Below are positions 46,985-60,776 of a stretch of DNA of 64,000 nucleotides, piece by piece. The stretch lies in contig CM049410.1 in assembly GCA_026929865.2 (NCBI GenBank), positions 14,059,501-14,123,500 of the forward strand, written 5' to 3'. Source of the stretch: Hyperoplus lanceolatus (lineage: Eukaryota; Chordata; Actinopteri; Uranoscopiformes; Ammodytidae). Position numbers and translations under genes: made by a program. How positions within the stretch are numbered: position 1 is the first letter of the stretch; each line of letters starts with the position of its first letter. The notes under the pieces are model-generated. The model was not told where the DNA came from, ran no database searches, and saw only the letters and a program-made list of their open reading frames with translations.

Positions 46985-48606
46985 GTCACAGCAAGAACCT
47001 AATTGAGCTGAAACTTGTACTGTCCAAAACCCATGTCCTATATTCATTTATTAATGTTTTCTTGACAAAAGCCACTTGCCCCTGAATGGAACACCCAGAG
47101 AGTTACGAGTGGGAAAGGGCAAAATTAAGTATGTGAGTTTTATCAAAGGATATTGAAGATGCCTGCGTGCTCAAAGGTTAGACAAAGTAAATGGTATATG
47201 GGTTGCTGTAAAACTGTAGTCCCAAAGTATAATTTTATTTGACCATACTTTATTCCAGTTAGAGCTTTGGGAATCTTTCCTATCCTCTTGTCACATGTCC
47301 CTAAGGGCTAATTCATTCATTCATAGAGAAATATACATAGACTCCAATTATTCTCTATTTCTTACACTTTAAATCGAGACAATCAATTATCTTTTTATTA
47401 TGCTGTACTGAACCTATCATGTAGCAGTCAGTTCATTCATGATCACTTTGACTTGCATCCTTTCCAATTCGTGCTGTATTCAAAATACCCCCAATTCGAC
47501 ATCAAACAAACATTTCACACAGCAAAGCTCACAGTGAGAGCTGACACAGGGTTGGTCACTTTAGAGCTTTTCTGCGCTCCCTGGTGAATGCAATTAATTG
47601 AAGACAGATTATATCTCAGACAATATAATGGCCGCTGTCCATTCGTTTTAATGATGATCCTCCGTTTGGTATCTAGTGCCAATTAGCTTGACATGATCTA
47701 CTTGGTCTATTTGCACATAAATGGATCTTTTCATCTATAACTCCCAAACGTTATTAAGAAGAAGTGTGTGTTTTTACAGGAAGATCAGTCGGTCAGAACG
47801 TCTTCGAACCCTTCGACTAATAAGGAAAAGACAGCGCTAGTCCACTTCTGAGTCTAGATGTGGTAGTACTTATTTTGCAGGGTTGCTGTTAATGGGATGT
47901 ATTGTTTAACATGTTTTAATGCTGTTTTATAGTAAAAGAGTACATAGATAAGAGCTGTAGCCTACATGAATGAAAAAAAAGTTGTTCATTCAAACTGAGA
48001 ATTTGATTTAATTTGTGAATTGCTGCAATTTTGAATTATATTTTTATTTTGACACTGTTGTTGTACAGAATAAGCAAGTTATATACGCGTCAATTAGGTG
48101 GACAGAGCTATAGCTGCTTGCCCTTGTTTAAAGTGTCCATGCTAGGTTAAACTAGCTTCCCGCTGGCTCCAGCAATATGTACCTTACAAACAATAAGAGT
48201 CATGAGCAAAATCGTGTTAGACTCAAAATGTCAAATTATTTCCCTCACAACTAACTTGGATAATGTTGGTTTAAGTAAACCAGTAGTGCAGTTTTTAACT
48301 GTTACTAACGGATGCACTCAGCTAAAAAAATGTATTTCCTAAAATGACGCTTCACTTTTTTTTTAAATAATTCTGGTGTTGGAGTAAGAGCCGAGGATGT
48401 GACAATATGTTTTTGATGACAACTTTTTAGTTTTATTTTTTTCCTACTACACGACACATTCATTATTTCTAAACAAGACTGCTCTGTCTTGGATACACCC
48501 AAACACAATGAGTTTACGAAGACAATGTAGGTGTGGGCAAGCAGCCAGGAAATATGCTGAAGGGTTGGAGGAGGAGGCGGCAAGTTGTAAAAGTTAAAGT
48601 TATGAG

Positions 48607-48608
<2 letters not shown>
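46985..48608. other. Intergenic sequence, no gene seen
   Basis: No exon was recognised. The block around 47590-47720 ('cagacaatataatggccgct', 'gtgccaattagcttgacatg') is rich in homeodomain-like TAAT/ATTA words and could be an enhancer; this is only a guess from composition. Confidence 0.4.
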
Positions 48609-48701
<93 letters not shown>

Positions 48702-48709
48702 GACAGACA
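48609..48709. repeat. (CA)n followed by (CAGA)n microsatellite
   Basis: About 88 bases of CA, then three CAGA units. It accounts for the long poly-valine/cysteine frame across it. Confidence 0.96.
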
Positions 48710-49563
48710 CTCTGCAGGTTGCTCGTTAAGTGTGCTATGGGGAGTTGGCATGTGAACCCGCCTAGTGCCGCAATGCTGTGCTGCAGAATGTGGAGGAAAG
48801 ATGGGACTGTCAGTGGAATGTTCAACAGCAGGTCGAAGCAGAAGACTGGTTATCATAGTCTCGCTGACAGAAAAGACTTCTTTTAAGAGTAGCACATAAC
48901 TTTTTAGTTCCCCTCCAGAGACTTTGGCATCTATTGTGCAAAGAAGGCACTTAGTCATCAGCATAGGTGATGTCCTATGGTAGGCCAGTATATCAGTGTT
49001 TATCACCTCACAGACAGAACAGAGTGGATTTGGTTCCTCATGGACCTGTCCATGTTTGTTTTTTCCTCCCTCAAAATATGGATAATTTAATAGTTGATCA
49101 TCATTATTTCAACCATTAATAAAAGCCGTCTGTTTCTGGCAGCACATCCTGGATGTATTTTGTGCCTTTGAAGTACTACAGGTTTAATGGCATGAATGAA
49201 GTATGTCTATGAAATGTATCTTTGGGTGCAGGGTTTCATTGTGCTTAAGAATGATGAGTCACTTTGTATAGCCTTCTTTAGCATGACATGTAATGCCCCA
49301 TCCAGTATGACACAGAGAATACTTAACAATGTCTGCACTTCTGCCACTGAAATCCTTTTTGCCAAGCGCAATGCTGAAATGTACATTTTGTGTTGCAAAT
49401 AAAGCATGGTAATAGTATGCTTATTATTGTTATTCAAAATCCTATTTCATAATTCTATGGCTTGAAATGTCATAACACAACATTCATCCCTAAGGTATAT
49501 TTTAGGGGTCTCTATTCCTAAGGACCCTTGGATAAATCACACACAGTCTCGTTTGTCTAACTC

Positions 49564-49700
49564 AGGGGTCACCAACCTTTTTGAACCTGAGGGCTACTTC
49601 ATGGGTACTACGTCATACGAAGGGCACCCAGTTTGATACACTCTTCTGAAATAACAAATTTGCTCAGTTTGCCTTTAGTTATATATTATTATTAATGATT
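49564..49700 (+). repeat. Fragment with a hAT-like terminus CAGGGGTCACCAACC
   Basis: CAGGGGTCACCAACCTTTTT, followed by 'gaacctgagggctacttcatgggtac', resembles the terminal sequence of Charlie-type hAT elements found across vertebrates. No inverted partner was found downstream, so it seems one-ended. The right limit is approximate. Confidence 0.5.
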
Positions 49701-51477
49701 AATTATATTTATCATGTGAAGACACTGATCATGTTAATGATTTCTCACAATAATGATCAACAAACTTAAGAAATACAGCATAACATTTTTATTAAACTTA
49801 CAAAAATAAATCTCTTGAGTGAAAAAAACAGGGGTGGTACTGTGTCCCCCCTCTGTGGAGTGCATGTAAACACTGGTGTCTTGTTTTGACAGTTTGTTTT
49901 ACTCAAAGCCTCTCAGAGAGCTGCTGCCAGTGTCTCTGAGGTCATGGATTATTCATGGACTATTGAGGGAGATGACGTTGTGAGGAATGATTGTTGTCCA
50001 AATACCTTTTTGTCAAAGTCAGTGAATATCTCCTCATGATCCGCACTGTCTGTACAGCCTAAGCTCTGTAAAGTGCTATGGAAACAATATGTAAACAAAG
50101 GGGCCCACCATAGCTAGCAACATGCCTGTTTACAGAACCTAGGCTGACTATAAACACTGTTTTGTTTTTTTAGTGCACACACAGAGTACGGATTTATACG
50201 GGCTTGGGCTTATATGAGAGCCGCAAACACAGTTCTAAGTTAAATAGTTGAACTTGAACTGCCTGTTTCTGGACTGAAGATGTAATTGAGTAAAACATGC
50301 ACATCAAACGTCCACCTCTAATTGCAACTGTAAAGCAAGGGCGAGGGCCAAATGCTTGGTCATTTTAACCGCAGTGATAACACTTTGCCTCTCTGCTCTG
50401 CCCCCCTCCTTTAATGTATTTGACAAAGACGCTATCTCACAGTTAAACCTGGTAGCAGGAATTGGGATTTGGAATGCAGGAATACAAAGGTGGTTTGTTT
50501 TGTTGTGGATTTTCCAACAAGTTGAAATGATGAAATAATCCTGTAACGTCTGTACAGGTTGTTGGCTGAACTGAAACAGTTCTGTTTGTCTGGCCCATAC
50601 TGTACTGATATGCTTAATGTGTCTGTACTTTCACTATTTCAGGCAAAGAAAACACGCCGCAATTGTGCATTCATTGATACCTGCAGCCTCTTTCGGCCAA
50701 CAGTAGGAGGTAGCAGTGAAGAGGATCTCTCTGCATGGATACGATGTTCAATTTTTTGAAATTACGAAGGGAATAAAGAAAGCATTTACCTCTTCTTGTA
50801 TTAGATTCAATCTGCTTTAAATCATTTCGAAGTCGTCCTTTCATTTGCTACCGTTTTAACAACCCTCCTCTGGCCATTGCATTTTCTTTCAGTACAGACT
50901 GTTGTCAATTGTGGTGATCTCGTTGTATTTTTTTATCATCTTACAGTATTTCCTCTTCTTGTTTTCTAACTTAAGCATTATTCTTTTTCAAAGCAGCTTT
51001 CAAGTTGTTTTCCGGTAGCACATGTTTGTTCTCTAAGGCTTTCCCCATCTCCAGCATGTTAACCTACTTTGGCCATGAACAACCTGCCCAATGCTTTGTG
51101 TCAGATCTTGTTTTGCTCTTCCTCCTCCTCCTCCCTGCTGAGCTCTGTTTTGTTTTCCTCCTGTAGTGCAGCATTTACTCAGGCCAGTCCAAGGTTGGTG
51201 TAAACATGGGCGATATTGCCAAAAAAAAAAAAATCATCATAAAACCTTTATATCTGTCTATAACGATAATTATCATGATTAAGGTCAATGCATCATTGCT
51301 TTCAAGTTTTAAAAAGCAGATTGTGGTTCCTTGATGAAAATTTGAAGAAATCAGAAAGTTATTGTCAGTTAAAGACACATATTATGCAAAATGCACTTTT
51401 CAGTTCTTAGATATCTATTGAGGAAAATCTCATCAAGATAAATGTCATAATCAATTTATTGCCCAGCCCCTTTGCCC

Positions 51478-51626
51478 TATGGTAGGATGGCCTAGGAAAG
51501 GTGGCCGACCAGTAACCATAAGGTCTCTGGTTCGATCTCCGGCACTGGACAGGAGGGCTTTAGTTCTAAAACTAGTGGTGTTACGTCTACGGTGCCCACC
51601 ATCTCTACCATTGTGTCTTTGAGCAA
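51478..51626 (+). mobile_element. tRNA-derived SINE, plus orientation, truncated
   Basis: 'atggtaggatggcctaggaa' carries an A-box-like segment, and GGTTCGATCTCC is a B box. The body shares 'ggacaggaggg', 'aaactagtgg' and 'acggtgcccacca' in the same order with the copy at 25541-25808. The similarity stops at 'gagcaa', before the usual tail, and a different repeat follows directly. Confidence 0.85.
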
Positions 51627-51690
51627 TATTACATTACATTACATTACATTTTATTTAGCTGACGCTTTTATCCAAAGCAACTTCCATAAA
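51627..51690 (-). repeat. Non-LTR retroposon 3' tail with (ATTAC)n
   Basis: In reverse this reads 'ttgctttggataaaagcgtcagctaaat' followed by an ATGTA-type pentamer array, the tail motif shared by fish V-SINEs and related LINEs (gtcgctttggataaaagcgtc). Because it abuts the truncated + strand SINE, the junction probably marks one insertion into another. Confidence 0.75.
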
Positions 51691-52449
51691 GTCACGTACA
51701 ACTTTAAAAACTTTACAAATTAAATCCTTTTTTATGTTCGGTTGTCCTTGTCTTTTTTTTGTTTCGGGAGCCAAATCCTTTTATAGGATTATTTTGGCAT
51801 TAATATTAAAGTCAGACTCATTATTTTGCTGATGCACTGCCATCATCCTGCTTTAAAAAAGACAAATAGCACAAAAGGGATGTGCTTGCTTTGTGAAGAA
51901 AACACATTGCAATTGAATGGAATTCAATTGTGTTGTAGAATAAACTGACGTCCATTTTATTTCTTGAATATTGAAGCTATTTGAAGTAGACTGGAGTCAG
52001 TTTACATTGACAGAAATTCCATCTGTTCTTTTGTGCTGTATTGTTTGCACCTACGCACAGTATGAAACACGTCTCTGGAAGGTTTGGATTTCTATTTAGC
52101 AACTCAGTCAATAACTAGCTTAGGAGCACTGTATCCTTCACTCACATTGTACTGAACTCCACAGACATATTTTACGAAGAAAGTTTCCAGTGTCCTCCAG
52201 CACAACTTGAATTCAGTTATTTTCAAACAAATGTGCTCCTATGAAGAAATTCTCAGGACGTTCTGAAGATAAACTACAAATGAATTGCAATACTCCAATG
52301 TATGGCTACTATGCATGGATATGTATCTAAGAACATTTGTACTTTTCACAAAGTTGCTATTTATTTCAATCTTAAAAAAATAAAAATAAAACTGTAGAAT
52401 TTGAATTTGCTACCTCATGGTGCACCTGCTCTGTCAGATTAGGTGAGGA

Positions 52450-52452
<3 letters not shown>

Positions 52453-52516
<64 letters not shown>

Positions 52517-52581
52517 ATGTGAGCGTGTGTGTGCATGTGAGCGTGTGTGTGTGCATGTGAGAGTGTGTGTGCATGCGCGTG
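52453..52581. repeat. (GT)n with an adjoining GTGCATGTGAGC minisatellite
   Basis: About 62 bases of GT grade into three imperfect copies of 'gtgcatgtgagcgtgtgt'-like units. Confidence 0.9.
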
Positions 52582-52757
52582 TTGGGGGGGAGGTGCTGTT
52601 TGTGATTGACCTGATTATGGAAAGCATGGCTTTGCTCCCAGAGGGGGCAAAAATTGTGGCATCTTCATGAAAAATATTCCTGTCGTGTCGGCTTCTGTCA
52701 CAAGAGGCCTGTGGATAAAGCCCAGCCATGGAAGACTGCCAAGAGGGAGCGTGTGAG

Positions 52758-52758
52758 A

Positions 52759-52791
<33 letters not shown>
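52758..52791. repeat. (GA)n microsatellite
   Basis: Short GA run about 180 bases after the GT array. Confidence 0.9.
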
Positions 52792-52796
<5 letters not shown>

Positions 52797-55700
52797 TCTT
52801 AGAGAAGGGTAGAGAGGGAGATTACTGATGAAGAGGAGATAGAATTATGCAGCATTCATTTCAGGTCAGATTTATGGTAGATGTTATTGATGTCAGCTAT
52901 CCTAGTGGTTATTACAGTCAGGGTTTGTGGGATGTTTTTAAGCAGGCACTGATGTTTTCATCTGATACTTTGCATGTCACACTATGGAAGTGAATCACCA
53001 AAGGCGGATAGCAAAGAAAAAGTTTCACCAAATCTGGCTATTTACAACGGTAAAAAGTTTTTTTTTCAAACCAACACAATCCATTCAAATGACTGTAATT
53101 TATGAACGTGTGGCATTTTGTTGGAATTCTTACCCCTTCAGTACAAGTAACGAGCTGCAGAGATAAGGGGGCACCGAGCCAAGGGAAGGTAGGGCTGCCA
53201 GGAAGTGCTGGAATGGAACATTAATCTGCTTTGCCATTGCCTAGACAAGACAAACTGCTCCGAGGAGGTATAATGACCACACAGGTTTAGACTCCCTACG
53301 TCTTACATTTGAATGATAATTATTATCTGTTGGACTGATGGGGGTGTTTTTGGTTTTTGTTAAATGAAGGTCTTGGACAGGCAGAAAGAGTAGGTGGTTC
53401 ACTTTGCTTTCTTTCCTTTTTTTAAGTGAACTGGGCTGTTTGCTGTAATTATGATGGTTCGCTGATTAAGCTTAGGCTATGCCCGGGTGCCCATTTAATG
53501 TTGGTACCATTAAACATGCCATTTATTATGACATTTATTTGTTCAAGGATAACGAAAATGTCATTCCATCTCCATGTTATTTTTTTCTTGGGGACTTTAT
53601 AGAAACATAATAGTCGTGTCTGTCTGGGGGCTGTTGGTCCACCAAGAGTTGTGGGGCTTATCAGGATACAATACTTCAATTTGCCATGGAGCATTATTAA
53701 AATATCCATGTTTCAATAATGCGTTGGACAGTTTTTAACACGATTTTAGTAGTTTCAACTTCTCCTGAGTAGTTTTGTTTTGTACAGGCCAATCATGTCG
53801 GCCCTCTGAAACAGAGTTCCATATTTTCCAAAGACACAGCATATGTCTTCTGACTTGGTTGTTTAAGAAATAAAAAGCTATACACTGCATCAGTTAGGGT
53901 TAAATAGCTTGTTGCCAACTGAAACATATTAATCACTGCCGTTTTTGACCGATGGAGGGCTCTTGCCTATTTGCCTAGTAAAATCCAGGTGGTGACTTTG
54001 TTTTTGGCCGGGCGGTGTATGTTTGATATATCTTAAGCAAGTAAGCCTATATTAGTATGTTTGCAGTGGGTGTTGGACTCCACAGAGGCTATACTTTACT
54101 ATTGGTGGTATCTTGAGGCTCAGTTGAGGAATGAAGATTTTTGGTCATATTTTTTGGTGACAATGAATGTGAGTTTGTTTTTTACCGACACTGTAGTGCT
54201 GATGGCTTCAAGTCCAGGAGTTCATACATTTTAAAGTATTATGTGATCAAACAGCAGTGCCAGGATGGCGCGTTTAGGAATGTTTGAGCTTTTTATAGAC
54301 AAAGTCCTGGTTCTCTTTATGATGCCTGTGTGTCATATCTATCAGCGTTGGTACAATTTCAAAGCGGAAATGGATGAGCTCATTAAAATGAATTTAGATC
54401 CAAGTGGGCCAATTGATTTAACAACGGGTTAGGAGCTTGAACATGGTTGAAAGGTCTTCACCTTAGGTCCAGTATGTGTGTTGAAAAGGTAAGTGAAACT
54501 AAGTGGAATCCTGTTCGAGAATATGTCAGGTCACCATACTGTTTAGAGCCTGTTCAATGTTGTGTGTGGATTGTGAACATAACAGCAAACTTTTATGTTC
54601 ACTTTGTGTTTACTTCTTATCAGACATCACACAGTATCACTTAAGCACATGTGGAATTGATAATCAACTGTTTCAAAATGCATCCTAAGTTTTTACTCTG
54701 GAGTTCATGTAGGGTTTGGGTATGTGAAAAACAAAGACATTTGAGCAACTTTTGTTTTTACAATTAAAAGCATTCTCTCCCCCTGAGAAATTATTAGAGA
54801 CCCACTCCTCTGGCAAACACTTCAAGGAAGGCAGCATTGAATAAATAATAATGAGTTAATATGTTTGCCTGAGGAAGGAAACATTGTGCATATAATTTGG
54901 ACTGATGCTTGTTGTGGTGATACTCTGGAAGGGGAATTTCCCATGTCGGGAGGAAATCAATTATTCATTCAGTGGCATGGCGGGTTGAGCATCACCCTGA
55001 CAGCTGCAGAAGTAGCTCTGAGATTAAGTGTGGAGCGATTCTTGTCTCATGTATATTCTGTTTCCCCATGCAAGCCAAACTCCTTTTGGCTTTCTGCCAA
55101 GAAACCACCATTGGGCAACTCCATTGGGAGCATTGAAAGCACATTCAAACCGTACAATTACTCTGCGGTTTAATTCTGCGGTTATAATTATTTAATTAAT
55201 ACAGGTTAATAAAACTAATAAATCATCAGTACGGTACAATAATATTTAAGTGGAACCTTATGATATTGGCTCGTATTACCTTTAAAAAGAGAATTCGATA
55301 AGAATCGGCTACGGAAACAGTGCCAATGCAAAATTATTAAACAAAAGACACCCTGATGTTTTGTGAGATAACTAAGATTTTGCATTGTCCTGTTGCCACC
55401 CTCTTCATTGTGAGCTATCAAATAGTTAAAACCATGTCAAAGAAAAACAGCATTTCTAAGCATTTTTGCACAGAGCACCATGTGATCCAATATAGAGATA
55501 CCCATGGTCTGCGCCAATGATATAGTGATCAAATATCACTGTTTTCCTAGTTGTGCAGATGATCTATTTGTCATTAAAAAAGCATTTCTCTGAGCAACAT
55601 TTATCAACAGATTGCCCGTGTCACCAATTTTACATTTATACAGCAACAACTTTTTTTATTCAGCATCAGGGGGACTGTTAAATGTGTTATTTGTTTCTCT

Positions 55701-57743
55701 ATTCTCTAGTTATACATTTTTCATGAGCCATTTGATGAACCATTTTGTGTGGTTGCCTTTAGAAAAGCCCAGTAAGCAGTTTTTGCTACTACTACTTTGA
55801 CACTGCTGCAGTGGCTTTTAAATACTGCAGGGCAGCCTCTCTCTTTCTGGCTGACAGTAGTCAGAGAAGTTTAAAGAAATTGGACTCGACTTATTACTAG
55901 AAACGTTCCACATTGCAGAAAGGATCCGATGTTTTAGTATTCCACTCCTCAAGCCATTAAAAAACATCAAAATTGATCGGGCAGAACCAGAGATGTTGTC
56001 TTTCTTTTATGACACAAATTCTCCTTCCTTCTCCGAACCTGCCACCTAAATTAGCCACAATGCAGCTAGAGCACTGACAATTCAGTCAGGAATTCAGATG
56101 TATTATGCTAGTAGCGGCTAATGTGGCCTTTGGCTGCTAGTCTCAAGCATAAATGAGGAATTGGCTACAGAGATCTGGTGGGACCCTATTTGTTTTTGGC
56201 TCCAAACCCCAAAGATATATTTAATTTTCCAACTTGTAATTGACGACCCTTGAGGCAATTGATCAGACTTTGTGCAGCTCCCTCTGAAGACTCAAAAGGC
56301 TTAATACAGCGTGTGTCATCCTTGCTGAGAGCATGGGTCTACTGTTCATGTCGATTACATATTTCCTGCAAAAAAAGCAGCCTTCCATGATTTCAGTTTT
56401 CATACCTGCCAGCTGCCAAACATCAGATGGTCAACATCATCATTCTGAGAATGTTAGCATTTAGCTGAAAGAACCTCTGTGCAGTACAGCATCATAGAGC
56501 TGCTTCCATGGCTTTTTTAATTACGGTACGCCCCCATAGAGGGATTCTTGTTGTTCTTCTGAAAAAAAAGAAGGTTTATCCTGTTTTAAGCGGCAATTAC
56601 CAATAACTGGTGAAAACGTCTCTCTCACATCATGTAATTTGACAATGGTACTGCATGACAAATTGACATTCAGCAAATAAATGGCGTCATGGATGATGTA
56701 AAGGCTTTTGTATCCATGTTGTCACTTCATTAAAATGTCTTGAGTTCTGTCTTCAATGCCTGTTTGACATTTCAAAACAGTAACATAGAGAATTTACAAG
56801 CAGTAAAAGAAGAGCAGCCAGATGGGCTGGACGAAAATCACCTCAGATCCGACCTTTTCCTTCAAGTCAATTTGGATTGGAGTGTATGTAGGCAGGAACC
56901 AATTAGGGCTGAGGAAAAGCTTGGGAGAGGTCCACAGGCTGGTTATTATCAGGTTGCGGCAAACAAATATACCTGAAAAGATCTGGGGCAAAATGTTGGT
57001 CAATAGAAAAAAATCCTGATGTGGACAAATGTTATCTGTAGGTCAACAAGGCCATGTGGATGTGGGTTAGGGGAGGGGACAGTCGATTTCTTCCTAGGTT
57101 TCCAGTGGCAAAACAAGGATACATCCCACGTGGCTATATCTGTGTGTATGTGTATGTGCTGCTGCTGTGCATAAGTGGGACCTTTGGTTCTCAACGGCAA
57201 GAATTAGCACTGAAACCCAACCATAGATGAGTCACAGCCGTCTGTAATGGCCATGCAATAGGAACGAGCTTAAGTTTCTTTAGCGCCTGGGGAAAAATCC
57301 TATTGATGAGAAGTCCCCCTTCCCCCCCACATACAGTATGTCAAAGGTAAAGAATGGGAGCCTATCTGTGGGACACATGACCCCGCTGTGGTGGGACCCA
57401 GCGACCTCGCTAACAATAAAGAAGGAGGACCTACAGACCCAGAATACTTCTAATGCGGTAATGGTGTCAGCCATGATTGATTTGCAAAGAAATATAGGCA
57501 TAGACATAGAGATGTATGACCTAAATGCCAACCTATTTTTGACATAAATAGCCATGTGCTTACAATATGGTATATGTACAAAATGTGTGTACGTGTACTG
57601 TGTGTGCACAATCTGTGCACGTTTATTAGTATTTCAAAAGTAATTTGTGTTTGGTCGAGATTCTGGTGTCTACAGAAGACAATTTCCATTTCTTCATCAT
57701 CTATGGACGCAGGGTAAAACGTTCAAATCTAGAAAAAGAAATA
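52792..57743. other. Intergenic sequence, no gene seen
   Basis: No exon with splice signals, RNA gene or complete transposon was recognised on either strand. The open frames are short and lack recognisable domains. Confidence 0.45.
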
Positions 57744-59003
57744 TAGGGGAGAATGGGGGAATGTGAGACATTGGGTAATGTGAGACACCCCCTGTATCTA
57801 GGCAATGGAACACATTTTTGGTCATATGAGATATATTTTTTCAAGCCCCTCTCATTTCCCCTTGGCCATGAAAGAGAGGACCACATGGTGATGTTGTAAG
57901 CATGTTTTTCTCACAAATTTCTTTTTTGCATGTAAAAGAAAATGCTCTTTCTGTCAACTTAATCGATTGCTGTGCCAAATCAAATTAATTCAGCTGGAAA
58001 AACGTCTATCATACATGTTGATGAACTACCAACATATGAAACCATGTGATGATGTTAACTGAAGATTAGCCTGAATTGCTGAGAGAGGTAGTTTTTTTCT
58101 CAAATCGTGGCAGTGGGGTAAAGTGAGACAATTGCTGTGGGGTAAAGTGAGTGCCCTCTTTTAATGAATCCATTATATTTGAGTTAGCAAGCAGTTTGAA
58201 TAAGACAAAAGACAATGTGGGCTGGAGGTGGGGGTTGATGGTTGAAGGAGTGTCAGCAAGGGCATTGTTTGGCATACGTATGTGGGGGACAGGAGAGTGA
58301 CCTTTAACATCAATAGACTCTTAGGAATGTGTCTTTATATAATGAATGATCACAATAAAACAAATGCAGAAAAATATTAATCAAAGACTCAAAAGAAGGA
58401 AAATGACAGCTGGGTCTAGTCCTGTGTTTTGAGTCCCATGCTGTAGTTGGTTCTGATTGTCTTTGCTCTGACCCCCAGACACTAGCTGGCTCTAAGGGTC
58501 CTGTGTTCTGACCCCCTGACTGTGTTTTAATCTAACTGGTTGTATCTGTCATTTGAATGTTAATTATTGAATATGAATGATATGTTGTATTTGATCAGAG
58601 TTGCTTTCAAGTGTTGAGAAAAATGTTTTGCTTAATTGACCAAACCCCATGATTCTGTTACTATTCTGACATTAATTTGGAATATATGGTTTTCAAGCTA
58701 GCTGTCAGGATTCTTAGTGTTACAATTTGTGTTGTTTATGGTAGTTTCAGAGTGGAAAAAGTAAGTGGATCAGTTCACCCCCTTGGTTTCTCTGGTCTGT
58801 CTCAGTTTACCCCACAGCTGGGGTAAAGTGAGACACAAGACAACTTTTTTTTAAACTATCATATTTTCACTGCCCTTTTTCTTGAATAAATTCTGCTAAT
58901 GCCAATTTCTAGGAAACACCCAAATGTGTACATTTGAGTGATAAATCATTTTAGCTCGCTTAGCAAATGCAAAAAGTGTCTCACATTACCCCATTCTCCC
59001 CTA
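57744..59003. mobile_element. Inverted-repeat element with TAGGGGAGAATGGGG ends
   Basis: The left end TAGGGGAGAATGGGGGAATG and the right end, in reverse TAGGGGAGAATGGGGTAATG, are both followed by TGAGACA. The 1.26-kb interior repeats the word GGGGTAAAGTGAG at about 58115, 58138 and 58820, and has an inverted pair at 58799-58834. TA flanks both ends, compatible with a TA-targeting superfamily, but no transposase was recognised, so the class is open. Confidence 0.75.
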
Positions 59004-59176
59004 TGTTGTGGACCTTTTTTTTCAAACCAACATATCTTGCTATCTAGATCCCGTTTGATTATTTTTGTGACAAGCTGTGAAAAAGAAACCTCTTTGAATT
59101 CATAAGACTCTGTAGATAGTTGTGGTGGTCCCATCAGGCCTTGTGAGATTTAAGATGAAAAATCAATGAGTGAAGT

Positions 59177-59356
59177 CAGTGTTTCCAAATCCTCTCCTGG
59201 AGGACCACTTGTCCTATTGGTTTTAGATCAACTGGTTATGAACTCCTGAAGTTGTTTTGATAGCAAGCTGATGATTTTAATCAGCTGTGTTGGATCAGGG
59301 AGGGATCTGAAATGTGCTGGACAAGTGGTCCCCCAGGAGCTCTTTGAGAAACACTA
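59177..59356. mobile_element. Small hAT-like MITE (CAGTGTTTCC...AAACACTA)
   Basis: Left CAGTGTTTCCAAATCCTCTC, then CTGGAGGACCACTTGTCC, is answered in reverse by TAGTGTTTCTCAAAGAGCTC and CTGGGGGACCACTTGTCC. The flanks AGTGAAGT and AGCCAAGT agree in six of eight bases, suggesting a decayed 8-bp duplication. Size is about 180 bp. Confidence 0.7.
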
Positions 59357-60770
59357 AGCCAAGTCATTAAAGTGATAGGTCATAGACAACCTTAAATTCA
59401 TTTGTACTCAAAGTGACTTTACTCGGAGTTACTGCCCTGTGTACCTGTTTTATGGTAACTCAAGTATTGCTATTCAAGTGCTGCCAAGAGATTTGCACAT
59501 TTGGTCGACAAAACCAGAAGAACATTTTTGTGCACACCATTTCTACTGTCGGTTTGCCTGAGGGAAGATTTTTAATGAGATTATGTTGGCAATGCTGGTG
59601 TCCCATGACAGTTGATTTGAAAATGCTTTTGTACTGCTGTCACAGGGACACAGTCTCACCAGAAGGAATGTATGAAATGGAATGATTGAACAATAGTATT
59701 TATTATTTATTTTTTATTTATTTTTTACCTGCTTTTCATAGCACCATGTATATTTATGTTAGCCTGTTATTCAATGTGGACATCATTCTACATTTAATGT
59801 TACAATTTATCCTTAACTTGTCATAAGATTTTTTTTGTTGGGCCACTTGGAGGTAGCCTGGTCCAACCAGACCATCGTACTTCATAAGTGAAATCAAAAT
59901 TGAGCGGAAGTAGGTAGGCGGGCGGGGCCAGGCTAACAACATTTTAGGTTGTTATAGTGAACCTATTAGCAAACCGTTACCTTAGACATCGGCCACAAAC
60001 TAAACATCATTAGCCTTCATTAGGAGTCATGTCTCTGGCCACCTGATGAATGTAAAACCAATATTCACTTTCTTTTTCCCTCTTTTTGGTCTCCACCAAC
60101 TCTTGTGAAAAAAAAGCTCTGGCTCTTGAGCATCTAAGTCCTCCACTATGTCCACCAGCTAGTCACTAACATTGTCTGTCTGCTGTTTGATGATAAGAAT
60201 GTAGCTAACAGTCAGCTTGTAGTGCTTTTTTGCTCAGAATATCTACTTATGCTGCTAAAACTACGCTAATGAGAGTAGTGAGAACCAGTGAGTTACAAAA
60301 TGCTCAGACACACTAGCTCTCTTACTTCAAAAAACTCTTCTTAAAACTTTTTTCATTGTGAAAGCTTTTAGTCATGTCTGATTCATCCTTTTATTTATAC
60401 GGTTTCTATTTGTATTTTTTTTTACTGTTTTTAATTCCCCTCTATTCCTGTTTTTATATGTGTTAAGCATTGTCTGACATTGTAAAGGAAAGTCCTATAT
60501 AGATGAAATTTATTATATTATTATAGAATTCCTCCGAAGAGCTAAATTAATTGCAAAGTGTGTTAAGTCTATGCGAGGGATCTGTTTTACATGTCATGAA
60601 GTTCTGCATTGTTGATATAGAATATTTATGTAGCAGCCATTTGGCAGCTTACACAGGATTCAGGACTTGCTTGAGTAGGTAAAATATAGACCTTTTTAAT
60701 TGTATCGCCCCAATGTGCCTATAAAATAAAATAAAAATATTGACACCTGAATATGATTCAAGTATCACAA
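59357..60770. other. Intergenic sequence downstream of nptx1
   Basis: No gene seen. A degenerate pair, 'gtagcctggtccaaccagac' near 59852 and 'ggggccaggctaac' near 59924, may be the ends of a small repeat. Confidence 0.4.
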
Positions 60771-60776
60771 TTTATT
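60771..60776 (-). terminator. nptx1: Candidate polyadenylation signal AATAAA for nptx1
   Basis: Canonical hexamer on the - strand, about 1020 bases after the stop codon. Further AATAAA-like words on this strand occur at lower coordinates, so the site used is uncertain. Confidence 0.4.

Noticed and set aside
48305-49006. 233-residue open frame on the - strand, the longest single frame in the window
   Set aside because: Its core is a poly-Val/Cys reading of the CA array at 48609-48709; the flanks show no domain, splice context or codon pattern of a gene.
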